Shown: one piece after another, positions 1-8,693 of the stretch | Numbering within the stretch: the stretch's first letter is position 1 | Layout: every line of letters begins with the position of its first letter | Origin: Erwinia sp. S63 | GTDB taxonomy: Bacteria > Pseudomonadota > Gammaproteobacteria > Enterobacterales > Enterobacteriaceae | Assembly (NCBI RefSeq): GCF_016625195.1 | Contig: NZ_JACVUP010000020.1 | Coordinates: forward strand, 1-64,000 | Reading direction: 5' to 3' | Length of the DNA stretch: 64,000 bases | The notes under the pieces: model-generated | What the model was told of the DNA's origin: nothing | The model's input: the letters and a program-made list of their open reading frames with translations, nothing else | The model's database searches: none | Made by a program: the position numbers and the translations under genes

Positions 1-51
1 AGTTGACTTTTAATCAATTGGTCGCAGGTTCGAATCCTGCACGACCCACCA
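1..51 (+). tRNA. lysV: tRNA-Lys (anticodon TTT), 3' part only
   Basis: The window opens inside a tRNA gene. The visible 51 bases correspond to nucleotides 26-76 of the enterobacterial tRNA-Lys: anticodon stem, loop with anticodon TTT at 9-11, variable loop, T arm containing GTTCGAATC, acceptor 3' strand and an encoded CCA at 49-51. The D arm and 5' acceptor strand lie outside the window. In E. coli lysV is the last gene of the valU-valX-valY-lysV operon upstream of the yfeR region, which fits the synteny here. The symbol rests on that synteny. Confidence 0.93.
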
Positions 52-57
52 ATGTAG

Positions 58-83
58 AAAGGCGCCCTAAAGGCGCCTTTTTG
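58..83 (+). terminator. Rho-independent terminator of the tRNA operon
   Basis: A 9-bp stem (58-66 with 72-80, core GGCGCC) with a 5-base loop runs into a T tract at 78-82, seven bases after the tRNA CCA end. This is a textbook intrinsic terminator for the tRNA transcript. Confidence 0.9.
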
Positions 84-200
84 CTATCTGCGATTCGCCA
101 CCATCCTGACAAAACCTTTGCAAACACTTAACGCTTTGTGTGCTCAAGCCGTTTTATCCCCTTGCCGATAACGATAATGGTCTATTGCAAGGAGAAAACC

Positions 201-551
201 ATGTCTACCATCTCAAGTGTTAGCAGTGTCAGTACCGCAAGCAGCGGTAGCGGTTCAACGTCAGAAGTTGCCAGCCTGAATAAACAGATTCAAAGCATCA
301 CCAAAGAAATTAAAGATTTATCCAGTGATGACTCCCTGACAGATGAACAAAAATCTGAACAGGAGCAGATGTTGCAATCGCAGATTCAGATGATTGAAGC
401 GCAGATTGCACAAATCGAGCAGCAGGCAGCAGAAAAAGCACAACAGAAACAAGAAGCACAGCAGCCCACGACGGAAAGTGCCACCAGCGCCCAGAAAGCC
501 GATGGCATTAACCGTCCGACCGAGACCAATCAGATCAACGTTTACGTCTAA
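201..551 (+). CDS. FlxA-like family protein, 116 aa
   Basis: This is a small hydrophilic protein with a Ser/Gly/Thr-rich N-terminus (about residues 1-25), a central heptad-like, Gln/Glu/Lys-rich helix predicted as coiled coil (about 26-90), and a polar tail. The composition and the ASLNKQIQSITKEIKDL start of the helix resemble the FlxA-like family. E. coli FlxA belongs to the flagellar regulon but its role is unknown, so no function is assigned. An upstream ATG at 138 is open, but the ATG at 201 has a good AGGAGA ribosome site six bases before it and is chosen. The gene ends inside the last codons of the convergent LysR gene (4-base overlap). Confidence 0.7.
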   Translation: MSTISSVSSVSTASSGSGSTSEVASLNKQIQSITKEIKDLSSDDSLTDEQKSEQEQMLQSQIQMIEAQIAQIEQQAAEKAQQKQEAQQPTTESATSAQKADGINRPTETNQINVYV

Positions 552-1468
552 AATGCCGGTTTGAGAGCACGTTGCTGCGCCAGCAGGCTTGCCTGTTGGC
601 GCACTTCCTGCCAGATCGCTTCCGCAGCGGGTGTCAGAGAGCGATTTTTGCGTTTAATCAGCATCAGATTGCGATGGATTTCCGGATAGAGGCGTCGCAC
701 CGTCAGTTTCCGCCCCGACGGCAGCGGTAACGCCAGCGCAGGTAAAATACTGATGCCAATGCCTGCTTCCACCATCGGGAACAACGTGGCGGGATGGCCA
801 ATTTCCTGCACCACCTGTACCTGAATCGATAACTGCTGCAGCGCCGCATCCACCAGCAATCGACTCCCTGAGGCATAATCTTGCAAAACCAGATTGCGCC
901 CTGCCAGCATCGTCCATTCCGCTTGCTCAACCTGAGCCAAAACATCATCCGCATGGCACAGCAATAAGAACGGCTCCTGCAAAATCGCTTCATAATCCAG
1001 ATCGGCATCGCCTAACGGCCCGATGACAATGCCAAAATCCACCTCCGCATTACGCACGCTTTGCAGCACTGACTGCTGAGCGCGATCGTGCAGGATGACA
1101 CGGATATCCGGATAACGTTGCTGGCTACTCGCCAGACACTGCGGCATCAGGTTCGCCGAAGGCGTCTGACTGGCGGCAACTCGCACGGTGCCACTGCGCT
1201 GCTCGCCGTAACTGCGCACATCCAGCAGCGTAGTATTTAACTCCTCCAGCAAACGTTCCAGCCGCGATGCCAGCTGGTGCCCCGCTTCCGTCAGCATCAC
1301 TTCACGTGTGGTGCGGTCCAGCAAACGCACGCCCATTTCCGCTTCCAGCTCTTTGATACTGTGGCTGACCGCCGACTGGCTGAGCCCAATCGCCTGCCCT
1401 GCCTGACTAAAACTGCCCTGCTGCGCTACCGCCACAAAGGTGCGTAACTGGCGTAAGGTGTAATTCAT
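548..1468 (-). CDS. yfeR: LysR-family transcriptional regulator YfeR
   Basis: This is a 306-residue LysR-type regulator. An N-terminal winged helix-turn-helix spans about residues 1-60 (TFVAVAQQGSFSQAGQAIGL, then SQSAVSHSIKELE), followed by a linker helix and a periplasmic-binding-like effector domain (about 90-295). It is divergent from the transporter gene yfeH with 99 bp between the starts, the same arrangement as E. coli yfeR/yfeH. By the usual LysR logic it probably controls yfeH and itself through the palindrome at 1484-1502. The effector is unknown. The symbol relies on synteny plus family. The start ATG at 1466-1468 leads directly into the usual MNYTLRQLRTF opening of the family. Confidence 0.85.
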   Translation of the reverse strand: MNYTLRQLRTFVAVAQQGSFSQAGQAIGLSQSAVSHSIKELEAEMGVRLLDRTTREVMLTEAGHQLASRLERLLEELNTTLLDVRSYGEQRSGTVRVAASQTPSANLMPQCLASSQQRYPDIRVILHDRAQQSVLQSVRNAEVDFGIVIGPLGDADLDYEAILQEPFLLLCHADDVLAQVEQAEWTMLAGRNLVLQDYASGSRLLVDAALQQLSIQVQVVQEIGHPATLFPMVEAGIGISILPALALPLPSGRKLTVRRLYPEIHRNLMLIKRKNRSLTPAAEAIWQEVRQQASLLAQQRALKPAF

Positions 1469-1483
1469 CGATATCGCTCATAG

Positions 1484-1502
1484 ATTGATGCAATAAATCA
1501 AT
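1484..1502. promoter_or_regulatory. Putative LysR-type operator between yfeR and yfeH
   Basis: ATTGAT (1484-1489) and ATCAAT (1497-1502) form an inverted repeat with a 7-base A+T-rich spacer, fitting the loose T-N11-A interrupted dyad used by LysR regulators. It lies 15 bp upstream of the yfeR start and 66 bp upstream of yfeH. The site is a sequence-pattern inference only. Confidence 0.45.
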
Positions 1503-1567
1503 TTTATTTCTAAACCCAGCTGGCGCACAATCAGCACCATCTTTTTTATTTTAACCGGATTGTAACA

Positions 1568-2569
1568 ATGGGCTTTTTACGACTCGACCCGATGATGGTC
1601 AAACTCATCATCACTGTGCTACTGGCCAGTTTTATCCCGGCCAAGGGCGGGTTTGTCGATTTCTTTGAATACCTGACCACCGCCGCCATCGCCCTGCTGT
1701 TCTTTATGCACGGTGCCAAGTTGTCACGCGAGAAAATCATTGCCGGCAGCAGCCACTGGCGTTTGCATTTGTGGATCATGTGCAGCACTTTCGTGGTGTT
1801 CCCGATTCTCGGCTTACTGCTGGTGTGGTGGCATCCGGTGAACGTCGGGCCGGAGATTTATACCGGCTTCATTTATCTCTGTATTCTGCCTGCCACCGTG
1901 CAGTCTGCGATTGCCTTCACCTCCATGGCGGGCGGCAACGTTGCGGCTGCGGTCTGTGCTGCTTCGGCTTCCAGCCTGCTGGGCGTATTCATCTCGCCGC
2001 TGCTGGTGAATCTGGTGATGAACGTCCATAGCGATGCGCCGAGCAACGGTCTGGAGCAGATTGGCAAAATCATGCTGCAACTGCTGGTGCCGTTTGTGAT
2101 TGGCCACATGTCACGTCGCTGGATTGGCGGCTGGGTGGAAAAACATCGCAGCCTGATTGGTAAAACTGACCAGACCTCGATTCTGTTAGTGGTCTACTCC
2201 GCCTTCAGTGAAGCGGTGGTCAATGGTATCTGGCATCGCGTAGGTGTGGATACTCTGCTGTGGATTCTGGCGGGCAGCGTACTGATTCTGTTTGTGGCGC
2301 TGGCGATTAACCTGGGCGCCTCGCGTCTGTTCGGCTTCAGCCGTGCCGATGAAATCGTGGTGCTGTTCTGTGGTTCGAAAAAGAGTCTCGCCAATGGCGT
2401 GCCGATGGCCAATATCCTGTTCCCGGCCAGCTCCGTGGGGATTATCGTGCTGCCGCTGATGATCTTCCATCAGGTGCAGTTAATGGTGTGCTCCTTCATC
2501 GCTCAACGCTATAAAGCGGGCAATGAGAAGCGGCTGGCGCAACAGCAAGTTGAAGTACAGAAATCATAA
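1568..2569 (+). CDS. yfeH: Bile acid:sodium symporter (SBF)-like transporter YfeH
   Basis: This is a 333-residue, very hydrophobic inner-membrane protein with about nine or ten membrane segments. Landmarks are LLFFMHGAKLSRE at about residue 47, a PATVQSAIAFTSMAGGN segment near 110-126, and FCGSKKSLANGVPMANILF near 265-283. These are typical of the SBF/YfeH branch (PF13593-type) of the bile acid:sodium symporter superfamily. The physiological substrate of YfeH is not established. It is transcribed divergently from yfeR and ends at a bidirectional terminator. The length matches the E. coli protein (about 332 aa). Confidence 0.87.
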   Translation: MGFLRLDPMMVKLIITVLLASFIPAKGGFVDFFEYLTTAAIALLFFMHGAKLSREKIIAGSSHWRLHLWIMCSTFVVFPILGLLLVWWHPVNVGPEIYTGFIYLCILPATVQSAIAFTSMAGGNVAAAVCAASASSLLGVFISPLLVNLVMNVHSDAPSNGLEQIGKIMLQLLVPFVIGHMSRRWIGGWVEKHRSLIGKTDQTSILLVVYSAFSEAVVNGIWHRVGVDTLLWILAGSVLILFVALAINLGASRLFGFSRADEIVVLFCGSKKSLANGVPMANILFPASSVGIIVLPLMIFHQVQLMVCSFIAQRYKAGNEKRLAQQQVEVQKS

Positions 2570-2571
2570 GT

Positions 2572-2599
2572 AAAATGGCCCGCGATTGCGGGCCATTTT
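2572..2599. terminator. Bidirectional terminator between yfeH and ypeB
   Basis: A perfect 12-bp stem (2572-2583 with 2588-2599) has a GATT loop, four A on one side and four T on the other. It lies between the convergent genes yfeH and ypeB and can stop transcription from both sides. Confidence 0.88.
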
Positions 2600-2600
2600 G

Positions 2601-2819
2601 TTATTCACTGCGCTTCAGCGGTTTAACTAACCCCTGCAATCCTTCTATTTTGATCGCCAGGGTCAGCTGCATCAAATCGCCCAGCTTTCCTGACGGAAAT
2701 TCATTTTTACGCGCAAACCACAGCAGATACTCCTCTGGCACATCAATCAGCATACGGCCTTTATATTTGCCGAACGGCATAGCGGTATTGGCAATTTCAA
2801 CCAGCTGATGTTTGTCCAC
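2601..2819 (-). CDS. ypeB: YpeB, small DUF3820-family protein, 72 aa
   Basis: This is a 72-residue protein with the family core MPFGKYKGR (about residues 14-22) followed by LIDVPEEYLLWFARK. The MPFGKYKG block and the conserved LWFARK make the DUF3820 assignment firm; the molecular function is unknown. The start codon is GTG (2817-2819), two bases after the ligA stop. The two genes are thus almost certainly cotranscribed and translationally coupled, as in E. coli. Confidence 0.88.
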   Translation of the reverse strand: MDKHQLVEIANTAMPFGKYKGRMLIDVPEEYLLWFARKNEFPSGKLGDLMQLTLAIKIEGLQGLVKPLKRSE

Positions 2820-2820
2820 G

Positions 2821-4839
2821 TTAAGCTCCCAGTAACCGAATCATTTCCGCTTCATCAATCACCGGAATACCGAGCTCCTGCGCTTTCGCCAGTTTGGAAC
2901 CGGCCGCTTCGCCAGCAATCAATAAGTCTGTTTTCTTCGACACGCTGCCGCTCACTTTCGCGCCCAGCGCCATCAGTCGTTCTTTGGCATCATCGCGACT
3001 CATCTGTGACAGCGATCCGGTCAGCACCACGGTCTTGCCGGCAAAAGGACTGTCGATCTCTTCAACATTCACCACTTCCAGCTGCGGCCAATGCACGCCG
3101 ACCTCTTGAGTGAGTTCGCGGATCACTTCACGATTGCTCTCTTCTTCCATGAAATTGCGCACGTGAGCCGCCACCACTTTGCCGACATCCTGTACCGCAA
3201 TCAGCGCATCGAGATCGGCGTTCATCACCTTCTCAAGATCGCCAAAATGGTTGGCCAGATTGGCCGCAGTGGCTTCACCGACTTCACGGATTCCAAGGGC
3301 ATACAGGAAACGAGGGAGCGTGGTGAGTTTGGCTTTTTCGAGCGCATCCACCACATTTTGTGCCGATTTCGGCCCCATGCGATCCAGTCCCGTCAGCTTG
3401 CCCGCCGTCAGACGGAACAGATCGGCAGGTGTTTGTACGTACTCTTTTTCGACCAGCTGATCGATGATTTTGTCGCCCATGCCATCAACATCCATCGCAC
3501 GACGAGAAACAAAATGCTTAAGCGCCTCTTTACGCTGAGCACCACAAATCAGCCCGCCGGTACAGCGAGTGACGGCTTCCCCTTCCACGCGCTCCACATC
3601 GGAGCCACACACCGGGCAATGGCTTGGGAAGACAATTTCGCGGGTATCATCCGGACGCTCGGATTCCACTACGTTTACCACCTGCGGAATCACATCACCG
3701 GCACGGCGAATCACCACTTTGTCGCCAATGCGCAGGCCAAGACGCGCAATTTCATCGGCGTTGTGCAGTGTGGCATTACTCACCACCACGCCGGCTACCT
3801 GCACCGGTTCCAGACGCGCAACAGGCGTAATCGCGCCGGTACGTCCCACCTGGAATTCCACATCGCGCACGAAGGTCATCTGCTCCTGCGCCGGGAATTT
3901 AAAGGCCACAGCCCAGCGTGGGGCGCGGGCGACAAAGCCCAACTGCTCCTGCAGTGCCTGGGAATCGACCTTAATCACCACGCCATCAATATCGAATCCG
4001 AGTGATGGGCGATCCTGCTCAACCTGTCGATAAAATTCCAGCACCTCTTCCGCGGTATGCGCCAGGCGAATACGGTCGCTGACCGGTAAACCCCAGGCTT
4101 TAAATTGCTGCAGGCGCTGCCAGTGACTGGCGGGCATGTCACCGCCCTCCAGCAGGCCGAAACCGTAACAGAAGAAGGTCAAAGAGCGCTTGGCGGTGAT
4201 GCGCGGATCAAGCTGACGCAGCGATCCCGCAGCGGCGTTGCGCGGATTAGCGAACACTTTGGCGCCGGTGCGACGCGCATCCTCATTAAGCTTCTCGAAA
4301 CCCGCTTCGGTCATAAAGACCTCACCGCGAACTTCAACACGCGCAGGAATGTTGTCGCCGTGCAGGCGCAGTGGAATAGCATGGATGGTGCGCACGTTGG
4401 CGGTAATGTTCTCGCCTGTGGTGCCATCACCGCGTGTTGCCGCACGCACCAGCAGCCCATCTTCATACAACAGACTGACCGCCAGACCATCCAGCTTAAG
4501 CTCGCAACAGTAGGTCAGATCGTCGCTGCTTTTAAGGCGATCCTGGACACGCTTATTGAAGGCAAGGAAACCGGCTTCATCGAAGGTGTTGTCGAGTGAC
4601 AGCATCGGCACTTCATGGCGCACCTGTTCGAAGGCGGCCAGCGGCGCCGCGCCCACGCGCTGTGTCGGCGAATCGGGTGTAATGAGATCGGGGTGTGCCG
4701 CTTCCAGTTCGCGCAGTTGCTGCATCAGTCGGTCGTATTCTGCATCCGGAATTTCCGGCGTATCCATCACGTGATAGAGGTACTCATGGTGACGTAACGA
4801 GGTGCGCAGCGCGGTGATCTGCTCCTGAACCGATTTCAT
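2821..4839 (-). CDS. ligA: NAD+-dependent DNA ligase LigA
   Basis: This 672-residue replicative ligase seals nicks between Okazaki fragments and during repair, using NAD+ to adenylylate itself. Visible parts are the N-terminal Ia region that grips NMN (about 1-70), the adenylation domain with catalytic Lys115 in the ELKLDG motif, the OB fold, a four-cysteine zinc finger (CPVCG near 410 and the pair further on), helix-hairpin-helix repeats (about 470-580) and a C-terminal BRCT domain (FAGKTVVLTGSLSQMSR, about 595-672). The length matches E. coli (671 aa). It follows zipA on the same strand, but a terminator hairpin separates them. Confidence 0.98.
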   Translation of the reverse strand: MKSVQEQITALRTSLRHHEYLYHVMDTPEIPDAEYDRLMQQLRELEAAHPDLITPDSPTQRVGAAPLAAFEQVRHEVPMLSLDNTFDEAGFLAFNKRVQDRLKSSDDLTYCCELKLDGLAVSLLYEDGLLVRAATRGDGTTGENITANVRTIHAIPLRLHGDNIPARVEVRGEVFMTEAGFEKLNEDARRTGAKVFANPRNAAAGSLRQLDPRITAKRSLTFFCYGFGLLEGGDMPASHWQRLQQFKAWGLPVSDRIRLAHTAEEVLEFYRQVEQDRPSLGFDIDGVVIKVDSQALQEQLGFVARAPRWAVAFKFPAQEQMTFVRDVEFQVGRTGAITPVARLEPVQVAGVVVSNATLHNADEIARLGLRIGDKVVIRRAGDVIPQVVNVVESERPDDTREIVFPSHCPVCGSDVERVEGEAVTRCTGGLICGAQRKEALKHFVSRRAMDVDGMGDKIIDQLVEKEYVQTPADLFRLTAGKLTGLDRMGPKSAQNVVDALEKAKLTTLPRFLYALGIREVGEATAANLANHFGDLEKVMNADLDALIAVQDVGKVVAAHVRNFMEEESNREVIRELTQEVGVHWPQLEVVNVEEIDSPFAGKTVVLTGSLSQMSRDDAKERLMALGAKVSGSVSKKTDLLIAGEAAGSKLAKAQELGIPVIDEAEMIRLLGA

Positions 4840-4854
4840 AGTGTCTTATCCGAT

Positions 4855-4879
4855 AAAAAACCCCCGACATGCGGGGGTT
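4855..4879 (-). terminator. Terminator downstream of zipA
   Basis: An 8-bp G+C-rich stem (4859-4866 with 4872-4879) is followed, on the minus strand, by a run of T (plus-strand A at 4855-4860). It lies between the zipA stop and the ligA start, so ligA is expected to have its own promoter or to rely on read-through. Confidence 0.85.
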
Positions 4880-4911
4880 GTTTCGTTAATATTTGATTTA
4901 GCTAGGGGTTA

Positions 4912-5901
4912 TCAACCGATAACTTCGCGAATACGCGTTTTGTACGTTTCCAGTTTCTGCGGCGTCATCATACGACGCTCATCATCCAGAACCACACCGC
5001 CGACATCATCCGCGATACGCTGTGCAGATTGCAGCATCAGCTTGAAGTTTTGGTTCGCATCACCGTAAGACGGCACCATCATAAAGATGGAGATGCCCGG
5101 CGTACTGAAATCGCCCATGGTGTCTGGATTGAAAGAGCCCGGTTTCACCATATTTGCCAGACTGAACAGCACAGGACCGCTGCCCGCGGGGCTCAGGTGA
5201 CGATGGAAGATGTTCATCTCACCAAACTGGAAGCCCGCTTGCAGAATACCCTGCAACAGAGCTTCGCCATTCAGTTCGCCGCCGGCGTGGGCGGCAACAT
5301 GCAGCACCAGTACCGCTTCATTTTTTCTCTGGGTAGAAGCGGCAGGCTTCTGAGGTTCTTCGTGAGCAACCGGCGCTTCTTCTTCGTATTCTGGCTCTTC
5401 AGCAACCTGGAATTCAGGCGCAGGCTGAGTCGATGACAGTGGCTCATTATCCAATAACGGATCGGCCTGAACGGGCTGGGGCTGAGGTTTGGGCTGCGGC
5501 GCTGGCGCCGGTCTAGCTACCGGCTGCTGAGGCGCAGGTTGACGCACTTCTGGTTCATCATCCAGCAGCGGATCGCCCATTAATGGGGTTTCATGACGCG
5601 GGAACGGCTGACGCGCAGGTTCAGGCGCACGCGGCGCGCTAACAGGCTTAGTCACAGGTGCGTCGAATTCTGGCTCGACGTGGGCGTCACGATCGCGACG
5701 GACACGGACTTCGCCGACGCCATCATCCTCTTCGCTCAGCAGATCTTCATCCGCTTCTTCGCGCTGTTTCAGACGTTTGTGCGGGCGATCGCGAAACACG
5801 GAAGAGCGCTCTTTACGGCTGGTCCACAGTCCGTGAAGTAGCAACGCTATTATGGCGATCGCGCCAACAACGATTAATATCAGACGCAAATCCTGCATCA
5901 T
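4912..5901 (-). CDS. zipA: Cell division protein ZipA
   Basis: This 329-residue essential divisome protein tethers FtsZ to the inner membrane. The N-terminal segment MMQDLRLILIVVGAIAIIAL is a single membrane anchor with the N-terminus outside. It is followed by a basic patch (SRKERSSVFRDRPHKRLK), a long acidic then Pro/Gln-rich flexible linker (about 45-185), and the globular FtsZ-tail-binding domain (about 190-329, VLVLHVAAHAGGELNGEALL onward). The ATG pair at 5896-5901 is chosen because it matches the usual MMQDL start; a longer reading frame begins 13 codons upstream but lacks support. It is divergent from cysZ, as in E. coli. Confidence 0.96.
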   Translation of the reverse strand: MMQDLRLILIVVGAIAIIALLLHGLWTSRKERSSVFRDRPHKRLKQREEADEDLLSEEDDGVGEVRVRRDRDAHVEPEFDAPVTKPVSAPRAPEPARQPFPRHETPLMGDPLLDDEPEVRQPAPQQPVARPAPAPQPKPQPQPVQADPLLDNEPLSSTQPAPEFQVAEEPEYEEEAPVAHEEPQKPAASTQRKNEAVLVLHVAAHAGGELNGEALLQGILQAGFQFGEMNIFHRHLSPAGSGPVLFSLANMVKPGSFNPDTMGDFSTPGISIFMMVPSYGDANQNFKLMLQSAQRIADDVGGVVLDDERRMMTPQKLETYKTRIREVIG

Positions 5902-6118
5902 TGTATTCTCTGTTGTTCCAATACCTTGCCACCACGGCAAACTTTATCCTCTAACTGTATTTGCCCAGCTACACAAGTGCAAGTCTGTGCAGTATTTTCT
6001 GACAAATAAGATAGCTGCCCCACGCTTTTTTGCTGATTTTTCGCGCAAAGTGCCCCTGCCACCGACAAAAAGCCAGGTTATGATGTTCGCGCCGCCACAT
6101 AAAGGAGAAAGGCTCGCT

Positions 6119-6877
6119 ATGCCCGCTGAGAAATCGCCCTCATCATTAAATGGTATTCATTACTTTGCCGAAGGCTGGAGACTGGTGCGTTTGCCTGGCA
6201 TTCGTCGTTACGTCATTATTCCTCTGCTGGTGAATATTTTGCTGCTGGGAGGCGCCTTTATCTGGCTGTTTCAACGGCTCGGAGAGTGGATTCCGGCCTT
6301 AATGTCGCACATCCCTGATTGGTTGCAGTGGCTCAGTTATTTGCTGTGGCCGCTTTCCGTCATATCGATTGTGCTGGTGTTCAGCTACTTCTTCTCCACC
6401 ATTGCGAACTGGATTGCCGCCCCCTTTTGTGGATTGCTGGCCGAGCAACTGGAAGGTCGCCTCACCGGTCACCCGCTGCCGGATAGCGGTTGGATGGCGA
6501 TGTTTAAAGATATCCCGCGCATCATGAAGCGCGAATTACAGAAGCTTGGCTACTATTTACCGCGTGCACTGGGATTGCTGCTGCTTTACTTTATTCCCGG
6601 ATTTGGACAAACGGTGGCACCGGTATTATGGTTTCTGTTTAGCGCGTGGATGCTATCGGTGCAGTATTGCGACTATCCGTTTGATAACCACAAAGTGAGT
6701 TTTCAGCAGATGCGCAGTGCGTTACGTCAGCATAAGACGGCAAACATGCAATTTGGTGCGCTGGTCAGTTTGTTCACCATGATTCCGATTCTGAATCTGG
6801 CCATCATGCCGGTGGCAGTATGTGGCGCTACTGCGATGTGGGTTGATCGCTACCGCCTACAGCATGCCCGTCACTAA
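6119..6877 (+). CDS. cysZ: Sulfate transporter CysZ
   Basis: This 252-residue inner-membrane protein supplies sulfate for cysteine synthesis. It has the family opening GIHYFAEGWRLVRLPGIRR and several long hydrophobic segments (about residues 30-55, 75-100, 150-190 and 215-240). The ATG at 6119 follows AAAGGAGAAA and matches the homologous start; the reading frame is open a further 267 bp upstream across the zipA promoter region, which I regard as non-coding. It lies directly upstream of cysK, as in E. coli, which fits CysB control, though I did not identify a CysB site with confidence. Confidence 0.94.
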   Translation: MPAEKSPSSLNGIHYFAEGWRLVRLPGIRRYVIIPLLVNILLLGGAFIWLFQRLGEWIPALMSHIPDWLQWLSYLLWPLSVISIVLVFSYFFSTIANWIAAPFCGLLAEQLEGRLTGHPLPDSGWMAMFKDIPRIMKRELQKLGYYLPRALGLLLLYFIPGFGQTVAPVLWFLFSAWMLSVQYCDYPFDNHKVSFQQMRSALRQHKTANMQFGALVSLFTMIPILNLAIMPVAVCGATAMWVDRYRLQHARH

Positions 6878-6887
6878 AGCTTCAAAA

Positions 6888-6913
6888 AGCCTTATGCATT
6901 TTTGCGTAAGGCT
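6888..6913 (+). terminator. Hairpin after cysZ, probable weak terminator
   Basis: An 11-bp stem with one G-T pair (6888-6898 with 6903-6913) lies 10 bp after the cysZ stop. No clear T tract follows, so termination may be partial. Confidence 0.5.
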
Positions 6914-7017
6914 TATGGTTGTGGGCTATATAGATATGCGATTTCTTTCCTTCCGCACACCGGAAGAACAGGTATGCTCTGAGGGTTCCCAATATTTCAT
7001 ACAGTTAAGGACGAGCT

Positions 7018-7989
7018 ATGAGTAAGATCTATGAAGACAACTCTCTGACAATTGGTCATACGCCGCTGGTTCGACTGAACCGCATCGGTAATGGACGCAT
7101 CCTGGCGAAGGTCGAATCGCGTAACCCGAGCTTCAGCGTCAAATGCCGTATCGGTGCCAATATGATTTGGGACGCAGAAAAACGCGGAATTTTAAAGCCG
7201 GGCGTTGAACTGGTTGAACCAACCAGCGGTAACACCGGTATTGCACTGGCTTACGTGGCAGCCGCACGCGGTTACAAACTCACGCTGACTATGCCAGAGA
7301 CCATGTCTGTTGAACGTCGCAAGCTGCTGAAAGCACTGGGTGCGAATCTGGTGCTGACCGAAGGCGCAAAAGGCATGAAAGGTGCCATTGCTAAAGCCGA
7401 GGAAATCGTTGCCAGCGATCCTGACAAATTTGTGCTGCTGCAGCAGTTCAGCAATCCGGCTAACCCGGAGATCCACGAAAAAACCACCGGCCCGGAGATC
7501 TGGGAAGACACCGACGGTGAAGTGGATGTGTTTATTGCGGGTGTAGGCACCGGCGGCACGCTGACTGGCGTCAGTCGTTACATCAAAAATACCAAGGGCA
7601 AGAAAGAGCTGATCACCGTGGCGGTGGAACCGGCTGATTCCCCGGTTATCGCTCAGGCTATCGCGGGTGAAGAGATCAAGCCGGGCCCACACAAAATTCA
7701 GGGTATCGGCGCAGGTTTCATTCCTGGCAACCTTGACCTGAAACTGGTTGATCGGGTCGTTGCGATTACCAACGAAGAAGCCATCAGCACCGCACGTCAG
7801 CTAATGGAAGAAGAAGGTATTCTGGCCGGTATCTCTTCAGGTGCAGCAGTCGCTGCCGCACTTAAGCTGCAGGAAGACGAAGCATTCGCCAACAAGAATA
7901 TCGTGGTGATCCTGCCCTCCTCTGGCGAGCGCTATTTAAGTACCGCCCTGTTTGCCGATCTGTTCACTGAAAAAGAGCTGCAGCAGTAA
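7018..7989 (+). CDS. cysK: Cysteine synthase A (O-acetylserine sulfhydrylase A)
   Basis: This 323-residue PLP enzyme makes L-cysteine and acetate from O-acetyl-L-serine and sulfide. Lys42 in NPSFSVKCR is the PLP Schiff-base lysine, TSGNTGIALA (about 69-78) is the substrate-binding loop, and GTGGTLTGVSRY (about 177-188) is the PLP phosphate loop. The SFSVKCR context is typical of CysK rather than CysM. The length is as in E. coli (323). The start is preceded by AAGGA. In the family CysK binds SAT (CysE) in the cysteine synthase complex. It ends at a strong terminator at 8012-8039. Confidence 0.98.
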   Translation: MSKIYEDNSLTIGHTPLVRLNRIGNGRILAKVESRNPSFSVKCRIGANMIWDAEKRGILKPGVELVEPTSGNTGIALAYVAAARGYKLTLTMPETMSVERRKLLKALGANLVLTEGAKGMKGAIAKAEEIVASDPDKFVLLQQFSNPANPEIHEKTTGPEIWEDTDGEVDVFIAGVGTGGTLTGVSRYIKNTKGKKELITVAVEPADSPVIAQAIAGEEIKPGPHKIQGIGAGFIPGNLDLKLVDRVVAITNEEAISTARQLMEEEGILAGISSGAAVAAALKLQEDEAFANKNIVVILPSSGERYLSTALFADLFTEKELQQ

Positions 7990-8011
7990 CCTCCAAAGTC
8001 TGAAAACGATG

Positions 8012-8039
8012 AAAAAAGCACCCAAATGGGTGCTTTTTT
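8012..8039 (+). terminator. Rho-independent terminator of cysK
   Basis: A 13-bp stem (8012-8024 with 8027-8039; a loop of about four bases in practice) begins with six A and ends with six T, starting 23 bp after the cysK stop. Confidence 0.92.
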
Positions 8040-8375
8040 GTGGCGCAGATCTCACTTTTATCACCAGACAGATTGATTTCAATGACGCGGCTCTGGTATT
8101 TAAACTCCCAATTATTTCGGTGCCTGAAATTAATCTGGCTTTGAAGTGGATCAAGCTGAATGGAATTACTGATTTGGCGAAACGGCGAATCACGGCATAC
8201 TTAGCAAGGTGACCTTTTCGCACAGTTTTTGATCTGCTGCTGAAATACGCACATTACTAAGCGCATTTTTTGGTCAGCTTAATGCCACACCAGCGCACCT
8301 ATACAGGCTAAAGTGACGGCTCCAGGCTAGACTTTAGATCCATAACACCAAACCTGATAAAGTTGGGGAAATAGA
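8040..8375 (+). promoter_or_regulatory. Gene-free leader and promoter region of ptsH
   Basis: These 336 bp between the cysK terminator and ptsH hold no convincing gene. The short frame that continues from inside cysK through the terminator to 8212 has no ribosome site and no family resemblance. In E. coli the corresponding region carries the CRP- and Cra-controlled pts promoters, so this is the expected promoter zone here. I could not place a clear CRP or Cra site. A ribosome site (GGGGAA) stands 6 bases before the ptsH ATG. Confidence 0.55.
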
Positions 8376-8633
8376 ATGTTCCAGCAAGAAGTTACCATTA
8401 CCGCACCTAACGGCCTTCATACCCGTCCTGCAGCTCAGTTCGTGAAAGAAGCTAAGGCTTTCCAGTCAGACATCACTGTGACCTCTAATGGCAAATCTGC
8501 CAGTGCGAAAAGCCTGTTCAAACTGCAGACTCTGGGTCTGACTCAGGGTACGGTTGTAACGCTGTCTGCTGAGGGTGAAGATGAGCAGCAAGCGGTTGAG
8601 CACCTGGTGAAACTGATGGCTGAGCTGGAGTAA
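8376..8633 (+). CDS. ptsH: Phosphocarrier protein HPr
   Basis: This 85-residue cytosolic carrier passes phosphate from enzyme I to all sugar-specific EIIA domains. His15 in PNGLHTRPAAQFV is the phosphorylated residue, and Ser46 in SAKSLFKLQ is the regulatory-type serine conserved in the fold. The length is identical to E. coli HPr. It is the first gene of ptsH-ptsI-crr. The gap to ptsI (159 bp) is longer than in E. coli and contains a stem-loop at 8694-8712. Confidence 0.98.
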   Translation: MFQQEVTITAPNGLHTRPAAQFVKEAKAFQSDITVTSNGKSASAKSLFKLQTLGLTQGTVVTLSAEGEDEQQAVEHLVKLMAELE

Positions 8634-8693
8634 TTCCGCTCAGGCAAGTAACTAAACCGACTCCTTTGCCCCATTGAGTGCAAATATCTTGAT

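Noticed and set aside
1..51. tRNA-Lys 3' end as integration site of a genomic island
   Set aside because: No repeat of the tRNA 3' end and no integrase gene are seen in the window.
3091..4005. Long open frame of 304 codons on the plus strand inside ligA
   Set aside because: It is antisense to the highly conserved ligA, has no ribosome site and its translation is His/Arg-rich without family likeness; it is a codon-bias shadow.
7952..8212. Open frame of 86 codons starting in cysK and running through its terminator
   Set aside because: It crosses a strong intrinsic terminator, has no ribosome site and no recognisable product.
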